Source: Cytobacillus sp. S13-E01 (GTDB lineage: Bacteria; Bacillota; Bacilli; Bacillales; Bacillaceae_L). From it: a stretch of 64,000 nucleotides of DNA. Under the pieces are notes generated by a model, which made no database searches, was not told the DNA's origin, and worked only from the letters and a program-made list of their open reading frames with translations. The stretch is taken from NCBI RefSeq assembly GCF_029193815.1, contig NZ_JARFVC010000009.1:84929-148928 (forward strand), in the 5' to 3' direction. Below are positions 28,706-38,830 of this stretch, piece by piece. Within the stretch, counting starts at the first letter, position 1; each line of letters begins with the position of its first letter. Both the position numbers and the translations under genes were made by a program.

Positions 28706-28862
28706 GACAAAATATAAAATTTTGAATTAAGTTTTGGTGTCTAGCTCCGAGCGCCATCGGCTCTATGGTATGAGCCAAGCCCTTCCCGAAGGCAAAGAAC
28801 GCCTTCAGTCAGGGCTCGTCTTATGCTTGTCGCCGATAGGCGGGCGCCCTGCGCTTTTCTTA
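28706..28862 (+). repeat. Intergenic hairpin repeat, copy R8 (full length, in secDF leader)
   Basis: 5' box is decayed (ATATAAAATTTTGAATTAAG) but GTGTCTAGCTCCGAGCGCC, the inner hairpin CCCTTCCCGAAGGC / GCCTTCAGTCAGGG, CGCC-GATA-GGCG and GGGCGCCC are intact. It ends about six bases before the GAAGGAGG that serves secDF. The rest of the gap (28587-28705) shows a T-run after ATGGCATTATTGGTG but no certain signal. Confidence 0.85.
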
Positions 28863-28885
28863 ATTGAAGGAGGATTATTTTTCAA

Positions 28886-31141
28886 ATGGTTAAAAGAGGT
28901 CGTATAGTTGCGTTTTTCCTGCTTGTACTACTTATTGGTAGTTTAATGGGGACAACGCTAAATGGTATAGTGAATAATATTAAGCTTGGGTTAGACCTTC
29001 AAGGTGGATTTGAAATCTTATATGAAGTGAAGCCGGCTAAAGATGGCGATGTAATTGATCGCGAGGCATTACTGAGCACAGTAGAAGCACTTGATCGACG
29101 TGTTAACGTTCTAGGTGTGAGTGAACCCAACATTCAAATTGAGGGAGAAGACCGTATTCGCGTTCAATTAGCAGGTGTTGATGATCAAAGTAAAGTACGT
29201 GAAATCCTCTCTACACAAGCAAAACTTTCATTCCGTGATGTTAATGATACTGTAATGTTAGATGGTACAGACCTTGTTGAAGGAGGAGCAAAACAAACGT
29301 TTGATGATAAAAATCAACCAATTGTTAGCTTGAAATTAAAAGATGCTGATCGATTTAAAAATGTAACAGAAAAAATTGTAGCTATGGGTATTGGCAATAA
29401 TCTTCTAGTGATTTGGTTAGACTTTGAAGAAGGTGTCGATTCCTATATGGCTGAAGCACTCAAACCTGATCCTAATTTTATCTCGGCACCAAGGGTTACA
29501 CAAGTACTTAATACTTCTGATGTCCAGATTGAAGGCAATTTTACAATTGAAAGTGCTAAACAGCTAGCTGATCTATTAAATGCTGGATCATTACCGGTTG
29601 ATCTTGAAGAAATGTACTCAACCTCGGTAGGTGCAAAATTTGGTGAAACAGCCTTACAGAAGACTGTTTTTGCAGGTATAATCGGTGTTGCAATTATCTT
29701 CTTATTTATGCTTATTTATTACCGATTCCCTGGGATCATCGCAGTTGTTACATTAAGTATTTATATTTATCTAATTTTACAAATATTCGATTGGATGAAC
29801 GCCGTTTTAACTTTACCGGGTATTGCGGCATTATTACTAGGAGTAGGAATGGCAGTTGATGCCAATATCATTACTTACGAGCGAATAAAAGAAGAGCTAA
29901 GACTAGGAAAATCTGTGATGTCTGCGTTCAAATCTGGCAATCGTCGCTCTTTATCAACGATTTTAGATGCAAATATTACTACCCTTTTAGCTGCGGTCGT
30001 GTTATTTAGCTTTGGGACAAGCTCTGTTAAGGGTTTTGCTACTATGTTAATCGTCAGTATTTTAGTTAGCTTTTTAACGGCAGTTTATGGTTCACGTCTG
30101 TTCTTAGGGCTATGGGTAAATAGCCGATTCCTTAATAAGAAGCCAGGATACTTTGGTGTGAAACAAAGTGAAGTTTCCGATATTGCAGATGTTGATGATG
30201 ATGCTGAAGTCGTTACAAAATTTGGTGGCTTAGACTTTGTAAAACATAGAAAGAAATTTTTCTTTGCATCAGGGTTGATGGTTGTTATTGGAATTGGCTT
30301 ATTATTAACTCTTAAACTAAACTTAGGAATTGATTTTGCTAGTGGTACTCGTGTAGAGATACTGGCTGACAAATCTTTAACTGCTAATGAAGTGTCTGAA
30401 GAATTTAAGCAGTTTGGTCTCGAGCCTAAAGATGTAGTTTTATCAGGAGCGGATAAAGAAATTGGTGTCGCTCGTTTCCTTGGAGTGTTATCAAAAGAAG
30501 AAATTGCAGAAATAAAAGCACACTTCCAAGATAAATATGGAGCTGAACCAAGTGTAAGTACAGTATCACCTACAGTCGGTGAAGAGCTAGCTCGAAATGC
30601 CTTTATCTCAGTAATGATAGCATCACTTGGGATTATCATTTATGTCACGATTCGCTTTGAAATCAGTATGGCTATTGCTGCTATTGTTGCATTAATGCAT
30701 GACGCATTCTTTATCATCGTCTTCTTCAGCTTAACTAGACTTGAGGTTGATATAACTTTCATTGCAGCAGTACTAACGATAGTTGGATATTCAATAAATG
30801 ACACAATCGTGACATTTGACCGAATCAGAGAGCTTTATAAGAAGAAAAAGAAAGTTAAAACCTTTGAGGATCTACAAGACATTGTTAACCGTGCACTTCA
30901 ACAAACACTTGGAAGGTCTATTAACACCGTAATAACAGTAGTATTTGTAGTTGTAGCATTGTTGTTCCTTGGTGCTGAATCAATTCAAAACTTCTCATTT
31001 GCCCTATTAATCGGGTTAATCGCAGGAACTTATTCTTCACTATTTATTGCAGCTCAGTTATGGCTTGTTTGGAAAAGCAAAGAGCTTACTAAGAAGCGGA
31101 ATGTAAAAGTAGAAGAGCAAGACCCAGAACCAGAAGTATAA
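28886..31141 (+). CDS. secDF: Protein translocase subunit SecDF (fused)
   Basis: Proton-driven accessory of the Sec translocon, SecD and SecF fused as in Bacillus. 12 membrane segments are expected; visible SecD motifs are LGLDLQGGFEILYEV, the long periplasmic P1 region, and LLLGVGMAVDANIITYERI. The SecF half begins after about residue 440 with LNLGIDFASGTRVEI and has VGYSINDTIVTFDRI. 751 residues (B. subtilis 737). Its ribosome-binding site lies directly downstream of repeat R8. Followed by a terminator. Confidence 0.97.
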   Translation: MVKRGRIVAFFLLVLLIGSLMGTTLNGIVNNIKLGLDLQGGFEILYEVKPAKDGDVIDREALLSTVEALDRRVNVLGVSEPNIQIEGEDRIRVQLAGVDDQSKVREILSTQAKLSFRDVNDTVMLDGTDLVEGGAKQTFDDKNQPIVSLKLKDADRFKNVTEKIVAMGIGNNLLVIWLDFEEGVDSYMAEALKPDPNFISAPRVTQVLNTSDVQIEGNFTIESAKQLADLLNAGSLPVDLEEMYSTSVGAKFGETALQKTVFAGIIGVAIIFLFMLIYYRFPGIIAVVTLSIYIYLILQIFDWMNAVLTLPGIAALLLGVGMAVDANIITYERIKEELRLGKSVMSAFKSGNRRSLSTILDANITTLLAAVVLFSFGTSSVKGFATMLIVSILVSFLTAVYGSRLFLGLWVNSRFLNKKPGYFGVKQSEVSDIADVDDDAEVVTKFGGLDFVKHRKKFFFASGLMVVIGIGLLLTLKLNLGIDFASGTRVEILADKSLTANEVSEEFKQFGLEPKDVVLSGADKEIGVARFLGVLSKEEIAEIKAHFQDKYGAEPSVSTVSPTVGEELARNAFISVMIASLGIIIYVTIRFEISMAIAAIVALMHDAFFIIVFFSLTRLEVDITFIAAVLTIVGYSINDTIVTFDRIRELYKKKKKVKTFEDLQDIVNRALQQTLGRSINTVITVVFVVVALLFLGAESIQNFSFALLIGLIAGTYSSLFIAAQLWLVWKSKELTKKRNVKVEEQDPEPEV

Positions 31142-31148
31142 ATAGTAT

Positions 31149-31182
31149 TAAAAGTCGTGGAGCACCATCCACGACTTTTTTA
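31149..31182 (+). terminator. Terminator after secDF
   Basis: AAAGTCGTGGA pairs with TCCACGACTTT around a short loop, followed by TTTATAT. The remaining gap to 31406 shows no gene. Confidence 0.85.
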
Positions 31183-31406
31183 TATAGAAAACAAAGTGCT
31201 TTTTGGTGGTGAGAGGTATCTATTTTGGTTACAATAATCAAGTGTTGTATACTGTTGAAGAAGGTCACAGGTTGGGAAAAGAAGTGAAGGCAAGACTTAT
31301 TGAGGTTTCGAATGTATAGGATGTTTTTGTTCATATCAATCCCTACTCTTGATGAGGGAATTAAGGTACATTAGGTTACTAATTTCGATTAAGGGGGCAC
31401 CAAAAT

Positions 31407-31760
31407 ATGAAGGGACAATGGAGTTTAATTCTTGCACTTATTTTTGCGTTACTCGTTGCCTTGTTTGCTGTTATTAATGTAGAACCAGTGGAGGTGGATT
31501 ATCTCTTTGGGACTTCACAATGGCCACTGATCTTAATTATCTTAGGATCTGTTCTTATGGGAGGAATTATCGTTGGCTCAGCAGGACTGTTTAGAATGTT
31601 TGTTTTACAAAGAAGAGTGAAGAATTTAAATAAAGAAAATGCTAATTTACGCCAACATGCACAAACGGATACGAATGTGTCTGGTCTAGAAGAAACTGAA
31701 ATAAAGGAAGAGAAGGATAGTATAGAAAAAGAAGATGGAACTAAAAAGAAGCATACCTAG
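31407..31760 (+). CDS. yrvD: LapA-domain membrane protein (YrvD-like)
   Basis: 117 residues: two membrane helices (about 4-24 and 40-62) with FAVINVEPVEVDYLFG between them, the LapA/DUF1049 signature, then a charged coiled-coil-like tail. In E. coli the related LapA acts with LapB in LPS control; in Firmicutes the role is unknown. Located before recJ, as yrvD in B. subtilis. Confidence 0.82.
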   Translation: MKGQWSLILALIFALLVALFAVINVEPVEVDYLFGTSQWPLILIILGSVLMGGIIVGSAGLFRMFVLQRRVKNLNKENANLRQHAQTDTNVSGLEETEIKEEKDSIEKEDGTKKKHT

Positions 31761-31844
31761 ACTGTTTAGAATTGTTGGTATTAGTATCTAGATTGAAACC
31801 CCATTGCTACTCTAGTATAATAGGGTGGGTTAAGGGGTGACAGA

Positions 31845-34205
31845 ATGTTAAAGGCAAAATCTCGTTGGGATATTTTAAAAATAGATGAAACAAAAATTAA
31901 TACACTTTGTAGTGGGCTTAATATAGCACCTCTAGTTGCTTCGCTTCTTGTAAATCGAGGGCTTGATACAGTCGAGACAGCGAAAGCATTTTTGTTTACT
32001 GATAGACAAAACTTTCATGATCCTTTTTTGTTAGACGACATGGAGAAAACAGTAACTAGAATCGAGAAGGCCATAATAGAAAATGAGCCGATATTAGTTT
32101 TTGGCGATTACGATGCTGATGGCGTTAGCAGCACAACAGTGTTAATGACGGCATTACAAGATAAAGGTGCTATTGTTGACTTTTATATACCAAACCGTTT
32201 TACCGAGGGTTATGGACCGAACGAGAAGGCTTTCAGGTGGGCAAAAGAGGAAGGCTTTGCGTTAATCATCACAGTTGATACAGGTATATCTGCTGTCCAT
32301 GAAGCGGACATTGCAAAGGAATTAGGAATTGATTTAATCATTACTGATCATCATGAGCCAGGACCAGTATTACCAGATGCTTATTCAATAATCCATCCTA
32401 AAAAAGAAGGATGTTCTTATCCATTTAAAGAACTAGCGGGCGTAGGTGTAGCATTTAAACTTGCTCATGCTTTACTAGGTGAAGTTCCTACTTCATTGTT
32501 AGAGGTTGCTGCAATTGGCACTATTGCCGATCTCGTTCCCCTACATGGAGAGAATCGACTTCTTGCTAGTCAAGGAATTAATATGCTTCAATCAACAAAG
32601 CGGCCTGGGATAAAAGCGTTGCTAAAGTTATCCGGGATTGAACCTCGAGAAATTACCGAAGAAACAATTGGTTTCGCACTTGCCCCGAGGATAAATGCAG
32701 TCGGTAGATTAGAGTCAGCAGATCCTGCAGTTCATTTATTAATGACTAAAGACCAGGAAGAAGCGGATATGCTAGCTGAACAAATTGACTTATTAAATAA
32801 AGAACGACAAAAGCTTGTTAATGACATGACAGAGGAAGCTATTAGAGAAGTAGAAACAATGCATCAACCTGACTCTAACTCTGTTTTGGTTATAGCTAAG
32901 GAAGGCTGGAATCCTGGTGTAGTAGGGATTGTTGCTTCGAGATTGGTAGACCGTTTTTATCGGCCTACAATCGTTCTTTGCATAGATAAAGAAAAAGGAA
33001 TCGCTAAAGGGTCAGCGCGTAGTATTGTTGGCTTCGATTTATTTGCAAATTTATCAACCATTCGGGATATATTGCCTCATTTTGGGGGGCATCCAATGGC
33101 AGCAGGTATGACATTAAATATCGCTGATGTCGATAATCTAAGAATACGACTAAACCGTTTAGCAAATGATATTTTAACAGAAGAAGATTTTATACCAGTA
33201 ACAAAGGTTGATGTCGTTTGCAAACTTGAAGAAGTGTCAATTGAAACAATCGTGCAGCTCGGAAAGTTAGCTCCTTTTGGGATGAGTAACCCAAAACCAC
33301 GAGTTCTGATTAATGATGTTCTATTAAATAGTATCCGTCGAATTGGTTCTAATCAAAATCATCTTAAGATGATTGTCGAAGACAATGGGGTTACTCTTGA
33401 CAGTATTGCCTTTGGTTTTGGTGAGTTATATGATCATATTTCTCCAATATCAAAAGTTTCAATGCTTGGAGAACTGTCAATTAACGAATGGAATAATTTT
33501 CGAAAACCACAGTTGATGTTACAAGACATGGAAATTTCAGAGTGGCAATTATTTGACATACGAGGCACTAAGAATATTAAAAAAGTTATAAAATCAATTC
33601 CTTCAGAGAAATGTAAACTTGTAGTGTTTAATAAAGAAACATTAGACAAACTTGAATTACAAGAATTTAATAACTTGATAATTAACACTTCTGATATGAT
33701 GGGAAATGACAAGTATGATTTCCATGAGTCTTATGTTGTTCTTGTAGATCTCCCTAGAAGAAGGGAAAGTCTGCAAGCTTTATTTAAAAATTCTTTTCCT
33801 AGCCGCATTTATACATTTTTTTATAATGATCAAAATCACTTCTTTAGCACAATCCCAACCAGGGAGCATTTTAAATGGTATTATACATTTTTATCGCAGA
33901 AAGGTTCATTTGATATGAATCGACATGCAGAAAACCTCGCCAAACATAGGGGATGGTCGAAAGAAACAATTGATTTCATGTCAAAGGTGTTTTTTGAATT
34001 GGAATTTGTTAAAATAGACAAGGGATTTATTTCATTATCAAATAGTGCTGCAAAACGAGATTTGAGTGAATCAGAAACATATCGTTTAAAGCAAGATCAA
34101 ATTGAGCTTGAAAATGAGTATTTGTATTCTTCTTTTCAACAATTAAAGCAAATGTTTGATGCTCTTGATATAGGTTCGTTAAAGTACGAGGAGGCCATAA
34201 AATAA
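31845..34205 (+). CDS. recJ: Single-strand DNA exonuclease RecJ
   Basis: 5'-3' ssDNA exonuclease for recombination and mismatch repair. DHH phosphoesterase motifs [15 protein letters not shown] (about residues 86-100), ITVDTGIS and [12 protein letters not shown]1 domain with [14 protein letters not shown] and GGHPMAAGM (about 350-430); OB fold behind it; a long C-terminal extension (about 570-786) usual in Bacillus RecJ. 786 residues. Its TAA overlaps the apt ATG by one base. Confidence 0.96.
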   Translation: MLKAKSRWDILKIDETKINTLCSGLNIAPLVASLLVNRGLDTVETAKAFLFTDRQNFHDPFLLDDMEKTVTRIEKAIIENEPILVFGDYDADGVSSTTVLMTALQDKGAIVDFYIPNRFTEGYGPNEKAFRWAKEEGFALIITVDTGISAVHEADIAKELGIDLIITDHHEPGPVLPDAYSIIHPKKEGCSYPFKELAGVGVAFKLAHALLGEVPTSLLEVAAIGTIADLVPLHGENRLLASQGINMLQSTKRPGIKALLKLSGIEPREITEETIGFALAPRINAVGRLESADPAVHLLMTKDQEEADMLAEQIDLLNKERQKLVNDMTEEAIREVETMHQPDSNSVLVIAKEGWNPGVVGIVASRLVDRFYRPTIVLCIDKEKGIAKGSARSIVGFDLFANLSTIRDILPHFGGHPMAAGMTLNIADVDNLRIRLNRLANDILTEEDFIPVTKVDVVCKLEEVSIETIVQLGKLAPFGMSNPKPRVLINDVLLNSIRRIGSNQNHLKMIVEDNGVTLDSIAFGFGELYDHISPISKVSMLGELSINEWNNFRKPQLMLQDMEISEWQLFDIRGTKNIKKVIKSIPSEKCKLVVFNKETLDKLELQEFNNLIINTSDMMGNDKYDFHESYVVLVDLPRRRESLQALFKNSFPSRIYTFFYNDQNHFFSTIPTREHFKWYYTFLSQKGSFDMNRHAENLAKHRGWSKETIDFMSKVFFELEFVKIDKGFISLSNSAAKRDLSESETYRLKQDQIELENEYLYSSFQQLKQMFDALDIGSLKYEEAIK

Positions 34206-34717
34206 TGGATTTAAAGAAATTTGTAACGGTCGTTCCAAACTACCCACAGGAGGGTATTCAGTTTAAGGACATTACACCACTGATGAATGACGGTGAAGCA
34301 TATAAATATGCCACTGATCAAATTGTGCAGTATGCTCGTCAAAAAGATATTGATCTGGTTGTTGGACCAGAAGCAAGAGGGTTCATCATCGGATGTCCGG
34401 TTGCGTATTCTCATGGAGTAGGGTTTGCACCAGTTCGTAAAGAAGGTAAATTACCAAGAGAGGTAATTCGCCAAGAGTATGGACTAGAATATGGAAAAGA
34501 TGTTTTAACTATTCATAAAGATGCAATTAAGCCTGGTCAACGGGTTTTAATTACAGATGACCTTTTAGCAACAGGAGGCACGATCGAAGCAACAATTAAG
34601 CTTGTTGAAGGACTAGGTGGAATTGTCGCTGGCATTGCCTTTATTATTGAATTAACCTATTTAGATGGACGCGATAAACTAGATGGTTATGATGTTTTAA
34701 CTTTAATGCAATATTAA
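34205..34717 (+). CDS. apt: Adenine phosphoribosyltransferase
   Basis: Salvages adenine to AMP with PRPP. PRPP-binding motif [13 protein letters not shown] (about residues 118-130), and [14 protein letters not shown] and RKEGKLP flanks. 170 residues, the same as B. subtilis. Translationally coupled to recJ (TAATG). In B. subtilis relA follows at once; here about 980 bases intervene. Confidence 0.97.
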   Translation: MDLKKFVTVVPNYPQEGIQFKDITPLMNDGEAYKYATDQIVQYARQKDIDLVVGPEARGFIIGCPVAYSHGVGFAPVRKEGKLPREVIRQEYGLEYGKDVLTIHKDAIKPGQRVLITDDLLATGGTIEATIKLVEGLGGIVAGIAFIIELTYLDGRDKLDGYDVLTLMQY

Positions 34718-34724
34718 GAAACGG

Positions 34725-35446
34725 GAGCACTCTATAGATAACGGGTTCTCTTTAAAGGTGCAAAACAGTAAATCACAATGCAAATAGGGTGCGAAATCGT
34801 AGTGATTTTCTCACCCTATTTTTTATTGCTAGATCAATGTTTTTTTTGCAATTTAACATATAAAATCGCATGATAAATCACATAGTAAATAACTATTTGC
34901 GAATAGCAATTCTATATCTTATAATTGGTTTGCTAAAATAGATGTAAAATTACTATGTTAAATTATGTATAAGATCGGATTATCAGAAATTTCGGCTCCA
35001 TTATAACTAAATGCTGTTTTTACCGTGTTTAAAAAATAAACGGAAAAATTCCGTTTAAATTGGTAAATACGCATATTTCCCTAAAAATAAGGGAAGTTTT
35101 TCCGTTTATATTATCCAAATCCTTGGATTTTGTCTTATTTAGAGCAGTTAATCGGAATATCTCCGCTTATATCTGCATCTTAAGCCTCCACTATATACAT
35201 TAGCAGGAAATTCTCCGCCTATGAATTCTTATTCCTACACGAAATTCAACGATGAATAATAATAGAGCCTTGATTTTAAGGACATTATTTATATACCTTA
35301 AACACTATAAATTCTTAGGTTTTATTTAGGTTTAAAGAAATATAAAAAGCATGGCGACTTACCACGCCTTTTGTAAGTTATATACCCTGTTTTTTCACCT
35401 TTTGCACTCCAAAAGGGAACCCGTTAACTCTACAGATGGAGTGCTC
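34725..35446. mobile_element. MITE-like element with long imperfect inverted ends, between apt and relA
   Basis: The ends are inverted copies: GAGCACTC, then TAACGGGTTC, then GGTGCAAAA on the left (34725-34766), and the reverse complements TTTTGCACTCC, GAACCCGTTA and GAGTGCTC on the right (35401-35446). No reading frame of note lies inside. Internal parts: a hairpin AATAGGGTG / CACCCTATTTTTT (34785-34825, terminator-like) and four spaced units of the type CGGAAA-NN-TCCGYTTAT between 35038 and 35225. It is absent from the B. subtilis apt-relA junction. Confidence 0.6.
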
Positions 35447-35699
35447 TTTTTTAAATTAGCTTCTTTCATACTTGAGTTAACAACTATTTGCCATACTCTG
35501 TAAAAAAATAAAAGATTAATTATATTATTTCTTAATTAAGGTATGGAATCTGGAACTCAAAAGTCTAATAGGAAATATTTTTAAGGCGGTAGCCCTTTAC
35601 ATCTTTCCGAAATTTCATGATAATAGTAATAATCATTATTTTATTAAAAAAACTTTTAAGTTAATGTGATGATAAGCTAAAACATAAAAAGGTGATTTC

Positions 35700-37895
35700 A
35701 TGGCAAATGAACAGGTGTTAACTGCTGAGCAGGTAATCGAAAAGGCGAAGCGTTACTTGATTGATAAAGATATTGAATTTATTCAAGAGGCATACAATTT
35801 TGCAAAAGAAGCTCACCGTGAACAATATCGTAAGTCCGGTGAGCCTTATATTATCCATCCTATCCAGGTGGCAGGGATATTAGTAGATTTAGATATGGAT
35901 CCTTCTACAATTGCTGCTGGATTCCTTCATGACGTTGTCGAAGATACGGATGTTTCCCTACAATATATTGGAGAAACATTTAACAAGGAAGTGGCAATGC
36001 TTGTTGATGGTGTAACAAAACTAGGGAAAATAAAGTACAAGTCCCAAGAAGAACAACAAGCTGAAAATCATCGCAAAATGTTTGTCGCGATGGCGCAGGA
36101 TATTCGTGTCATTTTAATTAAGCTTGCTGATCGATTACACAATATGCGGACACTAAAGCATTTACCACAAGAAAAGCAAAGAAGAATTTCAAACGAAACA
36201 CTAGAAATATTTGCACCACTTGCACACCGCTTAGGGATCTCTAAAATCAAGTGGGAACTAGAAGATACAGCTTTACGATATTTAAACCCGCAGCAATACT
36301 ATCGAATCGTAAATCTTATGAAGAAAAAACGTGCGGAACGTGAACAATATTTAGAAGATGTAATCGAGGAAGTCAAAGGAAGAGTTAAAGAGGTTTCAAT
36401 AAAGGCTGAGATTTCAGGTAGACCGAAGCATATATATAGTATTTACCGTAAGATGGTCATCCAAAATAAACAATTTAATGAGATATATGATTTATTAGCA
36501 GTACGAATTGTGGTAAACAGTATAAAAGATTGCTACGCTGTTCTAGGAATCATTCATACTTGCTGGAAACCGATGCCTGGACGATTTAAGGATTATATTG
36601 CGATGCCAAAACCAAATATGTATCAATCCTTGCATACAACGGTAATTGGCCCAACTGGTGATCCTTTAGAAGTTCAAATTCGCACCTTTGAGATGCATCA
36701 AATAGCTGAATTTGGGATTGCGGCTCACTGGGCCTACAAAGAAGGTAAACCTGTCCACCAAACATCATCTTTTGAAGAGAAGTTAACATGGTTTAGAGAA
36801 ATTTTAGAATGGCAAAACGATGCGAGCAATGCAGAAGAATTTATGGAATCATTAAAAATTGATCTATTCTCTGATATGGTTTTCATATTTACACCAAAAG
36901 GCGATGTAATCGAATTACCATCCGGATCTGTGCCAATTGATTTTGCATATCGCATCCATTCAGAGATAGGTAATAAAACGATTGGTGCCAAAATCAATGG
37001 GAAAATGGTAACCCTTGATTACAAGCTCAAAACAGGTGATATCATTGAGATCTTAACGTCAAAGCATTCATATGGACCAAGTCAGGATTGGTTAAAACTT
37101 GCCCAAACCTCACAAGCCAAAAATAAAATACGTCAGTTTTTCAAAAAGCAACGACGTGACGAAAACCTTGATAAAGGCAAAGAGCTTGTAGAAAAAGAAA
37201 TAAAAAACCTTGAGTTCGATGTTAAGGAAGTTTTAACAACAGAGAATTTAAGAAGAGTTGCCGAGAAGTTTAATTTCTCAAATGAAGAGGATATGTATGC
37301 AGCCGTTGGTTATAATGGGATAACTGCTGCACAAATCGCAACTAGACTAACAGAGAAGTGGCGTAAAAAACGAGATAAAGAACAAGATAAAAACGTCGCT
37401 GATGCAGTTTCAGAAATGAGGCAATTTCCAGCAACGAAAAGACGGGAATCCGGGGTGCAAGTTCAAGGAATCGATAACTTATTAATCCGTCTGTCTAAAT
37501 GTTGTAATCCTGTTCCTGGTGATAATATTGTAGGCTTTATTACAAAAGGACGTGGAGTATCAGTTCACCGCGATGATTGCCTAAATGTGCACACGAGTGA
37601 TGCACAGGAGAGATTAATACCTGTTGAATGGGAAAGTAAGATTCATGAACGACGTGAATATAATGTTGAGATCGAGATTTCCGGATTTGACAGAAGAGGA
37701 CTTTTAAACGAAGTGCTTCAGGCTGTAAATGAAACAAAAACAAATATAAATGCTGTATCTGGAAAATCGGATAGAAATAAAATGGCAACTATTAATATGA
37801 CCATCTCCATTCATAATGTAAGTCACCTTCAAAAAGTTGTCGAGCGCATAAAGCAAATCCGAGATATTTACTCAGTAAGAAGGATGATGACATAA
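35700..37895 (+). CDS. relA: Bifunctional (p)ppGpp synthetase/hydrolase RelA (Rel)
   Basis: Stringent-response enzyme. HD hydrolase domain with H53 (IIHPIQVAG) and H77-D78 (FLHDVVEDTD); synthetase domain (about 235-345) with GRPKHIYSIYRKM and YQSLHTTVIGPTG; TGS (about 395-455) with VPIDFAYRIHSEIG; a zinc-finger/helical region with CCNPVPGDNIVGF; and a C-terminal ACT domain (about 660-731). 731 residues (B. subtilis 734). ATG after AAAAAGGTGATTTC. Both catalytic sites appear complete. Confidence 0.97.
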   Translation: MANEQVLTAEQVIEKAKRYLIDKDIEFIQEAYNFAKEAHREQYRKSGEPYIIHPIQVAGILVDLDMDPSTIAAGFLHDVVEDTDVSLQYIGETFNKEVAMLVDGVTKLGKIKYKSQEEQQAENHRKMFVAMAQDIRVILIKLADRLHNMRTLKHLPQEKQRRISNETLEIFAPLAHRLGISKIKWELEDTALRYLNPQQYYRIVNLMKKKRAEREQYLEDVIEEVKGRVKEVSIKAEISGRPKHIYSIYRKMVIQNKQFNEIYDLLAVRIVVNSIKDCYAVLGIIHTCWKPMPGRFKDYIAMPKPNMYQSLHTTVIGPTGDPLEVQIRTFEMHQIAEFGIAAHWAYKEGKPVHQTSSFEEKLTWFREILEWQNDASNAEEFMESLKIDLFSDMVFIFTPKGDVIELPSGSVPIDFAYRIHSEIGNKTIGAKINGKMVTLDYKLKTGDIIEILTSKHSYGPSQDWLKLAQTSQAKNKIRQFFKKQRRDENLDKGKELVEKEIKNLEFDVKEVLTTENLRRVAEKFNFSNEEDMYAAVGYNGITAAQIATRLTEKWRKKRDKEQDKNVADAVSEMRQFPATKRRESGVQVQGIDNLLIRLSKCCNPVPGDNIVGFITKGRGVSVHRDDCLNVHTSDAQERLIPVEWESKIHERREYNVEIEISGFDRRGLLNEVLQAVNETKTNINAVSGKSDRNKMATINMTISIHNVSHLQKVVERIKQIRDIYSVRRMMT

Positions 37896-37898
37896 AGG

Positions 37899-37926
37899 AA
37901 ACTTCCCTTAGTGGGGGTTTTTTTTC
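37899..37926 (+). terminator. Possible terminator after relA
   Basis: AAACTTCCC and GGGGGTTT form a short hairpin around TTAGT, followed by nine Ts. Repeat R9 begins in the T-run. Confidence 0.6.
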
Positions 37927-38149
37927 AAAAGATAAGAAAGTATAAAAGTTTGTACCTAGTTATAGTGTCTAGCTCCGGGCGCCATCGGACCTGAGGTCAT
38001 AAGCCAATCCCTTCCCGAAGGCAAAAAACGCCTTCAGTCAGGGCTCGTCTTATGCTTGACTGCACAGGATGTGCTGATGTCGATGTTCGCCACAGGACGT
38101 GGCGGGTTTTAATCGACGCGCCGATAAGCGGGCGCCCTGCGCTTTTCTT
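37926..38149 (+). repeat. Intergenic hairpin repeat, copy R9 (long form)
   Basis: Intact 5' box (AAGAAAGTATAAAAG at 37934-37948), GGGCGCC, inner hairpin CCCTTCCCGAAGGC / GCCTTCAGTCAGGG, then the additional hairpin GTCGATGTTCGCCAC / GTGGCGGGTTTTAATCGAC, GCGGGCGCCC and 3' box. Located between relA and dtd. Confidence 0.88.
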
Positions 38150-38190
38150 AGTCCCCACTGAGGGTTGGTTGACCTTACCCGGGCTTTTAC

Positions 38191-38267
38191 GGGAAGTTTC
38201 CCCCACTTAAACTTCTTCGGATTTCAAAGTTTTGAAGTGGGGGTATTACTGCCCGTTAATGCGGGAT
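38191..38267 (-). repeat. Palindromic element P2 (reverse complement of P1)
   Basis: CCCCCACTTAAACTTCTTCGG, then AAAGTTTTGAAGTGGGGG, ATTACTG and TTAATGCGGG. Read on the - strand it matches P1 at 24977-25055. It lies just before the ribosome-binding site of dtd and after repeat R9. Confidence 0.7.
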
Positions 38268-38286
38268 GAAAGGGGGTATTTAAAAT

Positions 38287-38730
38287 ATGAAGGTAGTAGT
38301 TCAACGTGCAAAGGATGCAACTGTATCAGTAGAAGGCAGCATTGTCGGGAGTATTGACTATGGTCTAATGCTTCTCGTTGGAGTGACTCATTCTGATACG
38401 GTTGAAGATGTGAAATATATCGCAGACAAAATTGCTAATTTACGTATTTTTGAAGATGAAGATGAAAAGATGAACTTGTCCCTACTAGATGTAAAAGGAC
38501 AGATTCTATCAGTTTCGCAATTTACATTGTATGGGGATTGTCGAAAAGGGAGGCGCCCTAACTTTATGGATGCTGCTAAACCTGAACACGCAAAAGAAGT
38601 CTATGAATTATTTAATCAAAAATTACGAAGCAAAGGATTAACAGTTAGTACTGGTCAGTTTGGTGCCATGATGGATGTCAAATTCACGAACGTTGGACCT
38701 GTTACATTGATAGTGGATAGTAAGGATTAA
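38287..38730 (+). CDS. dtd: D-aminoacyl-tRNA deacylase
   Basis: Proofreading enzyme that hydrolyses D-amino acids from tRNA. Family motifs [15 protein letters not shown] (about residues 78-92) and [11 protein letters not shown] at the C-terminus. 147 residues. It follows relA as in B. subtilis, but R9 and P2 are inserted between the two. ATG after AAAGGGGG. Confidence 0.95.
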   Translation: MKVVVQRAKDATVSVEGSIVGSIDYGLMLLVGVTHSDTVEDVKYIADKIANLRIFEDEDEKMNLSLLDVKGQILSVSQFTLYGDCRKGRRPNFMDAAKPEHAKEVYELFNQKLRSKGLTVSTGQFGAMMDVKFTNVGPVTLIVDSKD

Positions 38731-38760
38731 AAAAATGCGAGTCATAGGACTCGCATTTTC
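38731..38760 (+). terminator. Terminator after dtd
   Basis: AAATGCGAGTC pairs with GACTCGCATTT over ATAG, followed by TCTAG; A-rich on its left side, so it may work in both directions. Confidence 0.75.
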
Positions 38761-38767
38761 TAGTGGT

Positions 38768-38830
38768 TTAGAGTGTGTAAAAGTTTGTATCTAGTTGGTG
38801 TCTTGCTCCGGGTGCCCTACACTTGTTCTT
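38768..38830 (+). repeat. Short repeat remnant R10
   Basis: GTAAAAGTTTGTATCTAGTTGGTGTCTTGCTCCGGGTGCCCTACACTTGTTCTT corresponds to the 5' box joined straight to the 3' end of the family, with the hairpin region missing. It abuts the 3' end of the amidase gene. Confidence 0.65.
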
